Assembly: GCA_026413805.1 (NCBI GenBank)
Contig: JAOAKE010000032.1
Coordinates: forward strand, 1 to 10,900
Source of the DNA: Microcaldota archaeon
Lineage (GTDB): Archaea; Micrarchaeota; Micrarchaeia; Anstonellales; Anstonellaceae
Direction: 5' to 3'
Length of the DNA: 10,900 nucleotides
The notes below the pieces were generated by a model that did not search any database, had not been told where the DNA came from, and was given only the letters and a program-made list of their open reading frames with translations. Shown piece after piece: positions 6,540-10,900 of this stretch (its first letter is position 1; each line of letters opens with the position of its first letter). A program made the position numbers and the translations under genes.

Positions 6540-7343
6540 CTATCTTACCACAAGCTCAAATCTTTTGTAGGTGGAATAGTAGCCATCATAAACTACAATA
6601 TCTACGCCAAATGTCCCTTTTTCAAGAGGAGCACCAAATATCATCCCATTATGCGACATTGTAAGGCCGCGGGGAAGCCCTGAGGCTGCCCACCCATAGC
6701 TTGCCCCAACCCCACCTTCTGCCTCAAGCTGGAAGCTGTATTTTGCATCTTGAGTTGCAGCTGGCAGGGCAGAAGTAATTATCTTCAGCCTTGGTGTCTC
6801 ATTCTGGGCAGGTTCTCCTCCCCTTTCTCCTCCACCTTCGCCACCAGATTGGTTGCTTTCAAATGAAGGAGGCAATTCCCCCTCCTTTTTTTCATTGCCG
6901 CCAGCAGAACCTCCACCTATCAGCGTTCCTCCCCCAGGGAATAGATAGTTGACAACGATGCTCTTCCAGCAGATTGGAGAGGAAAGGTCGCATTCGCCCC
7001 CTGCCACAAAATCCACAGTAGCAGTTTCTCCAGGTTTTAGTTCCTTTGTCTGATTTGGAAAAGAAGACCCTTCGCCTCCCCGCACAATTATTGTTTGGTT
7101 GCCCGTATTTTTCACAACTACTTCTAAGCCACTTGGAACGGGCTTCTCGCCGCTTTCATTTCTAGCAACGCTAACCACCTGCGGCGGCTGAGTGGAAAGA
7201 TAAATGAAAATGAGCAAAATACCAATGACTATTATGCCCGAAATCATCCCAGAGAAAAAACTGCTTCTGTCAATGAGCCGCCCAAGTGCCCCGCCTGGCT
7301 GGCTTGCTGGCAGGCCTGTGCTTTTTTCAGGGGCTTTTTTCAT
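6540..7343 (-). CDS. Single-pass membrane protein with two Ig-like regions (He_PIG type)
   Basis: This 267-aa protein has a cytoplasmic N-terminus of about 28 residues, one membrane helix (about 29-49), an Ig/CARDB-like region (about 60-126, with two Cys and a KPGETATV turn), a low-complexity Gly/Glu/Ser linker (about 127-176), and a C-terminal putative Ig domain (about 180-267). That last domain carries the He_PIG signature GLPRGL-x4-NGMIFGAP-x4-GTFGV. He_PIG domains occur in prokaryotic surface and adhesion proteins. No class III cleavage site is visible, so it is probably anchored in the membrane and not assembled into a filament. ATG 7341-7343 has GAGG 7 bp upstream and lies 10 bp after the VWA gene's stop. 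An open extension to 7418 would overlap that gene by 65 bp and is not supported. Its role beside the pilus, as scaffold or binding partner, is inferred. Confidence 0.8.
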   Translation of the reverse strand: MKKAPEKSTGLPASQPGGALGRLIDRSSFFSGMISGIIVIGILLIFIYLSTQPPQVVSVARNESGEKPVPSGLEVVVKNTGNQTIIVRGGEGSSFPNQTKELKPGETATVDFVAGGECDLSSPICWKSIVVNYLFPGGGTLIGGGSAGGNEKKEGELPPSFESNQSGGEGGGERGGEPAQNETPRLKIITSALPAATQDAKYSFQLEAEGGVGASYGWAASGLPRGLTMSHNGMIFGAPLEKGTFGVDIVVYDGYYSTYKRFELVVR

Positions 7344-7353
7344 AATTTTCCTC

Positions 7354-9750
7354 TTAGCATGGCATTGGCATGCCAATGTTGCGATAGATGCACTGCAAGG
7401 TATTTTCATCAGGCGCAAAGTAATACCTGCCGCCTGTTATTAGCGCAGTGTTTACCAGCTCGTCCACATTGACATCATAGCCAAAGCCAATGGTATATAC
7501 AGTGGCATTTGCCTTTCGGGCATCAGAGGCACCCGTTATAGTTTCAGTAACAGGGCAGTCTCCAACATTGCTTGCCCCGTCTGTGAGCAGCACTATTATC
7601 CTAAGGGCATTTGGATATCTTGCTCGCGATGAGGTCAGCTCCTGCCTTCCGGTGTCAATTCCACACCTTATGCAGGTGTTTCCACCTGGAGAAAGGGCGT
7701 CTATTGCGCTTCTAAGTGCATTTTTGTTTGAGGGAGTCATTAAGGAAAGCTGGCGGTTCAAAGTTGAGCTGTCGCTAAATGAGACAAGCCCAGTCTGGGT
7801 GGTTTCAACCACCAAGTTTACAAATGTTTTCGCCGCTGCCTTTGCAGCATCCATTTTAGTTGGCAGCTGGGAAAATACAAAGTTCCTGTTATAAACGGTG
7901 CACGAGCTTCCAAATATTCTTCGCAAATACAAGTCAATTGTGATGGGCAGGCTGTATTGCGAGATGTTGACCGACGCATTAAGAGTCCCATATGAAGTTG
8001 AGTTTCTTACCCCCGAGGCAATTACGGTGTTCCCTACTCTTGCTTGGTATTCAACTGCACAGCCGCTTGTCCCACTCCTAATTTCTGTAGAAAGGTTGGC
8101 AATAGGCCCGTTAACTGAATTAACAGTGACGCTCTTTACCTTCGTGAAGGTGGCGTTTGTAGTGCTGACTATGTTATTGTCGTATACATAAATTACAGGC
8201 TCGGACATTGAGCCAGAGCGGTCAATTACCAAGATGACATCAGCAGAGGAAACCCCAAACGTGTCATTTGCTATGCCCCCCACATTATTCAGCGAGTCTA
8301 TGCAATAGGCGTATATGGTGTGCATGCCCGTGGATAGAAAGCCGAAGTTATAGTAGAAATCCTCAGTTGGCGAGTTGTATGCGCCATCAGCAGGAATTGC
8401 TTCCACCCAATTGAGGTTGTCCAGCTTCATGTAGCAGCGCTGGATATCGGAGTTTCCCGTAAATATGTCTGTGGCGCTTGCATATTCTGTAACATTTGAA
8501 AGGGTGCTGGGATAAGTATCCGAATGGTTCATGTGCGTAACAATCGGACCCAAGACATCTCCTGCTGAAACGTTGAAGAAATAATATGCAGTGGGCCCGG
8601 TATTGTTGCCCGTGTCAGTGCATCTTACCGCCGCAATGTGCTGGCCAGGGAGCAAGGTACCAACCAGCCTTGTGACATTCTCAATTGCAGAGGAGAAGAA
8701 CGCACCGTCTGCGGCAGACATTGTAGTCCAATTTCCTCCATCTATCTGCAAGTCCGCGCTGCGTATGTATAGATTCCCTGTTGCAGTGTCATTGCATACT
8801 GCATTTATGGTGATGGGATTTGAGGCAGTGGCATTTGGCGGGCTGTGGCTTATTGCCGACACGAGCGGTCCCCAATTATCCACGCTTGGATAGCAGCAGC
8901 AGCGAGGCTTTCCACCTTGCCCAATGCAGCCAGCATCATTTGATTGTATATAGTCTTCTCCAGAAGCATAGCACTCTCCCTCGCTTGACCTGCAAGTTCC
9001 TCCCAAATAGCCCCCTCCATAACAAAGGGCGCTGCAAGTTTGGCTGCCAGTTATGTGCAGCGTTATCTGGACAGTGCAAGAGCCTCCATTCTCTGAGTCA
9101 ATAGTTAAGGTTGCCCCGTATGTCCCAGCACTCTGGTTTTGTGGCACGCTGTATGAAAGCTGCAAGGTTGCATTCTCCCCTGCTGCAATGCTTGGCGGCA
9201 GCGAAGAGGCAGACACAATCCCAGCCCCAGACAAAGTTCTGTTTATCCCAACAATCTCAAACTCCGCATTATTAACTATAGAGACAAAGTCTTGCCCGCT
9301 TTGGCCAGGGTCAAAGCTCCTTACAAAAAGCAATGGCGAGCAGGCCAGCCCAGAACTCCCAATCCTAACCTTTCCATTTGGAAGGTGTTCAACTACTATC
9401 CTGTGCTTTCCTGAACTTGTGGGTATGGCTCCAGTTAGCTCTGCTTTGCTATTTGCAAAAACATCTGTGCTGCCAGCAGATGTCCCAACGGTGATTAGCA
9501 CCCTCTTTCCGCTGACATCAGTTGTTCTTATGTCTTGCGGCAGATAGACAGTCACATACTCCTTTGAGCCCTGCCCAAGGGCATAAACCCTGTCAGCAGC
9601 TGCAGCAAGCTTTTGGACTGCCTCTTCTGCCTGCGATATCTTTGTGCTGTCTGAAGCATAATTGAAAGCAACATAAAATGCTACGCCAATGACTGCAAGG
9701 GCAATAGCAATTATTATCAGCTGCTCCATTGATGCTTGTGCCTTTTTCAA
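7354..9750 (-). CDS. Class III prepilin with Ig-like, Cys-rich and VWA domains; candidate pilus tip adhesin
   Basis: This 798-aa protein starts with MKKAQASMEQLIIIAIAL, a clear class III leader cut after A4 with Glu at +5. Then come a helix and spine region (to about 60), a beta-rich region, an Ig-like domain (about 137-233), an eight-Cys module (239-286), two tandem Ig-like repeats of about 105 residues (294-399, 401-505), and a C-terminal VWA domain (503-798). The MIDAS metal site is complete: D510-x-S512-x-S514, T692 and D724. A beta-rich insert of about 115 residues (517-631) separates the DxSxS loop from the first helix (MDAAKAAAKTFV). I count 21 Cys and 17 N-x-S/T sequons. VWA on a pilin module is known from tip adhesins such as S. 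sanguinis PilB. The start is TTG 9748-9750 with GAGG about 7 bp upstream, 9 bp after the KaiC-like gene. Confidence 0.9.
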   Translation of the reverse strand: MKKAQASMEQLIIIAIALAVIGVAFYVAFNYASDSTKISQAEEAVQKLAAAADRVYALGQGSKEYVTVYLPQDIRTTDVSGKRVLITVGTSAGSTDVFANSKAELTGAIPTSSGKHRIVVEHLPNGKVRIGSSGLACSPLLFVRSFDPGQSGQDFVSIVNNAEFEIVGINRTLSGAGIVSASSLPPSIAAGENATLQLSYSVPQNQSAGTYGATLTIDSENGGSCTVQITLHITGSQTCSALCYGGGYLGGTCRSSEGECYASGEDYIQSNDAGCIGQGGKPRCCCYPSVDNWGPLVSAISHSPPNATASNPITINAVCNDTATGNLYIRSADLQIDGGNWTTMSAADGAFFSSAIENVTRLVGTLLPGQHIAAVRCTDTGNNTGPTAYYFFNVSAGDVLGPIVTHMNHSDTYPSTLSNVTEYASATDIFTGNSDIQRCYMKLDNLNWVEAIPADGAYNSPTEDFYYNFGFLSTGMHTIYAYCIDSLNNVGGIANDTFGVSSADVILVIDRSGSMSEPVIYVYDNNIVSTTNATFTKVKSVTVNSVNGPIANLSTEIRSGTSGCAVEYQARVGNTVIASGVRNSTSYGTLNASVNISQYSLPITIDLYLRRIFGSSCTVYNRNFVFSQLPTKMDAAKAAAKTFVNLVVETTQTGLVSFSDSSTLNRQLSLMTPSNKNALRSAIDALSPGGNTCIRCGIDTGRQELTSSRARYPNALRIIVLLTDGASNVGDCPVTETITGASDARKANATVYTIGFGYDVNVDELVNTALITGGRYYFAPDENTLQCIYRNIGMPMPC

Positions 9751-9759
9751 GCAAACGCC

Positions 9760-10665
9760 TCACAGATGCTTCCACTTCCAGCTGTGCCCTTCTTTCCTGG
9801 CAGTTTTCAGGGCACTTAGGGCAATCATAGCGTCTTTTTTCTTGATCGCCTCTTCTTTCTTTTGGGCAGCCTTCTCTTTCTTTTTTTCTTTTTTGATTGG
9901 AGGCTCTATTGTCGTTGCTGATGCTGCGCGAGTTCCATGAAGCGGCCCTGCAATGTGCTTTGAACCAATCTCAATGCCGCCCCCGCCTATCCTGAAAGGA
10001 TATGTCTTGAGGGGGTGATTAGTCGCACGCATCTTGCGCACTGACATTGCACGCTCAAACTCAAATGGGTGGGTATGGCTTTTAATCAGATATAGGACTA
10101 TTACGCCATCAACGATAAATTCCTCTACCCCTGTTGTGGAAAATATCTCAGAGTTGTCCTTGATGTCTGATATAACAAGCGCAGTGCAGTCCATCTTCTT
10201 TATCTCCCGATCAAGCTGCACGAGCCCATTTCTTATTTCATATGGGTCGGAAAAATAAGTAAGCAAAACTGAATACGAATCCACCACCAGCCTTTTTGCA
10301 TGTATCTTTTCTATCGCATCTGATATTATCTGCTTTATAGACTCAAATTTATAGACCTCGGGCTTTATCACAAGAAGCTTTTTCTTCGCTATCAATTCCT
10401 CCAATTCCCAACCAAAAAGAGACATGTTCTCCACAAGTTTCTTCGGGTCTTCTTCCAAAGTCACATAAACTCCAGGCTCATCCATATATTTTGCTCCCGA
10501 ATACAAAAACTGCATTGCAAGGGTGCTTTTTCCTGTGCCGCAAGCCCCTGACAACAAAGTTATGCTGCCTGCTGGCAACCCCCCTTCCAGCATGTTGTCC
10601 AAGCCAGGGATTCCCGTCGGCACTCTCGCTATTTTTTTTGCAACCTTTGCCTTCTTTTTTTCCAT
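9760..10665 (-). CDS. KaiC/RAD55-family ATPase with Lys-rich C-terminal tail (FlaH-like role possible)
   Basis: This 301-aa protein has a single KaiC-type RecA-fold domain (about 12-230). It has the PTGIPGLDNMLEGGLPAGS opening, Walker A GACGTGKST (40-48), the Glu pair E61-E62 (catalytic in KaiC-type proteins), Walker B RLVVDS (115-120) and the VRKMRATNH motif (199-207). Residues about 248-301 form a highly basic, Lys/Glu/Ala-rich tail ending in WKWKHL. KaiC itself has two such domains; single-domain archaeal relatives include FlaH/ArlH, which binds the archaellum motor. Its first position in the pilus cluster makes an analogous regulatory role plausible but unproven. ATG 10663-10665 is chosen for the GAGAGGGG site 6 bp upstream. 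GTG 10695 would add 10 residues and has no clear site. The gene is transcribed from the divergent promoter region. Confidence 0.9.
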   Translation of the reverse strand: MEKKKAKVAKKIARVPTGIPGLDNMLEGGLPAGSITLLSGACGTGKSTLAMQFLYSGAKYMDEPGVYVTLEEDPKKLVENMSLFGWELEELIAKKKLLVIKPEVYKFESIKQIISDAIEKIHAKRLVVDSYSVLLTYFSDPYEIRNGLVQLDREIKKMDCTALVISDIKDNSEIFSTTGVEEFIVDGVIVLYLIKSHTHPFEFERAMSVRKMRATNHPLKTYPFRIGGGGIEIGSKHIAGPLHGTRAASATTIEPPIKKEKKKEKAAQKKEEAIKKKDAMIALSALKTARKEGHSWKWKHL

Positions 10666-10671
10666 ATCAAG

Positions 10672-10679
10672 CCCCTCTC
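10672..10679 (-). promoter_or_regulatory. Ribosome binding site of the KaiC-like gene
   Basis: GAGAGGGG on the minus strand lies 6 bp upstream of ATG 10665 and supports that start over the in-frame GTG at 10695. Confidence 0.5.
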
Positions 10680-10734
10680 TTGGCGGTTTATCCACTACTC
10701 TTGTTAGTTTAATAAAGATTGCTTCACACGCCCT

Positions 10735-10746
10735 CTATTTAAAACA
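10735..10746 (-). promoter_or_regulatory. Probable TATA box of the minus-strand pilus cluster
   Basis: The minus strand reads TTGTTTTAAATA here. A TATA element at this place would put transcription start near 10,712, giving a leader of about 45-50 nt before ATG 10665. Upstream BRE-like purines are weak. It is the only good candidate before the first gene of the cluster. Confidence 0.45.
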
Positions 10747-10787
10747 ATACCTGTAGTTTATGTAAATGGAATTTTGCGCTACCCTGT

Positions 10788-10805
10788 GATAACTTTTATA
10801 AATAA
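10788..10805 (+). promoter_or_regulatory. BRE/TATA promoter of the downstream pilin gene
   Basis: GATAACT (BRE-like, consensus cRnAAnT) runs directly into TTTATAAATAA. Transcription should begin about 25 bp downstream, near 10,820-10,826, leaving a very short leader before ATG 10834. This is the best-formed promoter in the window, which suits a major subunit gene. Confidence 0.7.
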
Positions 10806-10823
10806 TCTCTCTTAACTTTAAGC

Positions 10824-10830
10824 AGGTGAT
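10824..10830 (+). promoter_or_regulatory. Ribosome binding site of the downstream pilin gene
   Basis: AGGTGAT lies 3 bp before ATG 10834 and is a perfect match to the archaeal anti-SD. It served as the reference geometry for choosing other starts here. Confidence 0.65.
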
Positions 10831-10833
10831 CAG

Positions 10834-10900
10834 ATGAAATTTAAGAAGGGACAAGCAGCGCTTGACTTCCTTATGACGTACGGATGGGCAATTGCACTGG
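10834..10900 (+). CDS. N-terminus of a class III prepilin (3' end outside window)
   Basis: Twenty-two codons are visible before the window ends. They encode a basic leader MKFKKG followed by QAALDFLMTYGWAIAL, with likely cleavage G6/Q7 and Asp at +5. This is a widespread archaeal prepilin leader whose mature part starts with the hydrophobic filament-forming helix. The strong promoter and perfect ribosome binding site suggest high expression, as for a major pilin. The gene is divergent from the assembly cluster, with 168 bp between the start codons. The left-edge fragment could be a paralogue, but the parts seen do not overlap, so that cannot be tested here. Confidence 0.85.
   Translation, partial: MKFKKGQAALDFLMTYGWAIAL

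Noticed and set aside
7344..7418. Overlap suggesting a frameshift between the VWA prepilin and the Ig-like protein
   Set aside because: The overlap vanishes with the Ig-like gene starting at ATG 7343, which has a ribosome binding site. The VWA protein ends normally, so there is no broken gene.
9053..9547. Open frame of 164 codons on the + strand opposite the VWA prepilin
   Set aside because: It is a shadow of the minus-strand gene, whose domains and leader are clear. The same applies to the other + strand frames between 226 and 10,665.
226..10665. Archaellum (fla/arl) operon
   Set aside because: FlaI-like, FlaJ-like and FlaH-like functions are present, but there are no recognisable FlaC, D, E, F or G, and the subunits include a VWA prepilin. 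A pilus-type system fits better.
1..10900. CRISPR array, tRNA/rRNA genes, IS elements, attachment sites
   Set aside because: I saw no regularly spaced repeats, cloverleaf-like segments, transposase motifs or terminal inverted repeats, and coding genes fill nearly all of the window.

Overview
This window looks archaeal and most likely comes from a DPANN-type genome (Diapherotrites, Micrarchaeota or a relative; the phylum is a guess). Reasons: class III (FlaK/PibD-type) prepilin leaders, an archaeal FlaI/GspE-2-type secretion ATPase with FlaJ/TadC-like membrane proteins, a KaiC/RAD55-family ATPase, a good BRE/TATA promoter, GGTGAT-type ribosome binding sites, poly-T termination and many N-x-S/T sequons in the secreted proteins. 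No RNA genes, IS elements, CRISPR arrays or frameshifted genes were seen.

Layout. Positions 1-160 (+ strand) hold the C-terminus of a pilin-like protein. It converges on a 65-bp bidirectional terminator region. From 226 to about 10,665 lies one uninterrupted minus-strand gene cluster of eleven genes, with gaps of about 15 bp or short overlaps throughout (20 bp at one junction if an earlier start codon is used). In transcription order it encodes: a KaiC-like ATPase with a Lys-rich tail; a 798-aa prepilin with Ig-like, Cys-rich and von Willebrand A (VWA) domains; a membrane-anchored protein with a putative Ig (He_PIG) domain; four short or medium membrane-anchored pilin-like proteins; a CBS-pair/winged-helix protein; the assembly ATPase; and two separate T2SSF/TadC-like platform proteins. 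A 168-bp divergent promoter region follows. At 10,834 a + strand pilin gene starts with a textbook class III leader and runs off the window.

How it may work together (inference). The ATPase and the two membrane proteins form the motor and platform of a type IV pilus-like machine. The flanking + strand genes supply major-pilin-type subunits. The four small pilin-like proteins may form an initiation or tip complex. The VWA prepilin would be a tip adhesin, analogous to PilY1 or to the VWA-bearing modular pilin PilB of Streptococcus sanguinis. The KaiC-like protein may take the place FlaH has in archaella, and the CBS-wHTH protein may couple nucleotide state to pilus expression or motor activity. 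No prepilin peptidase and no archaellum-specific fla/arl genes (C, D, E, F, G) are in the window, so this is a pilus or adhesion system and not a standard archaellum operon.

Translation starts are often not ATG: TTG at 9750, 6055 and possibly 6530; GTG at 5131 and 1218. Several longer upstream extensions were trimmed to starts with better Shine-Dalgarno spacing.
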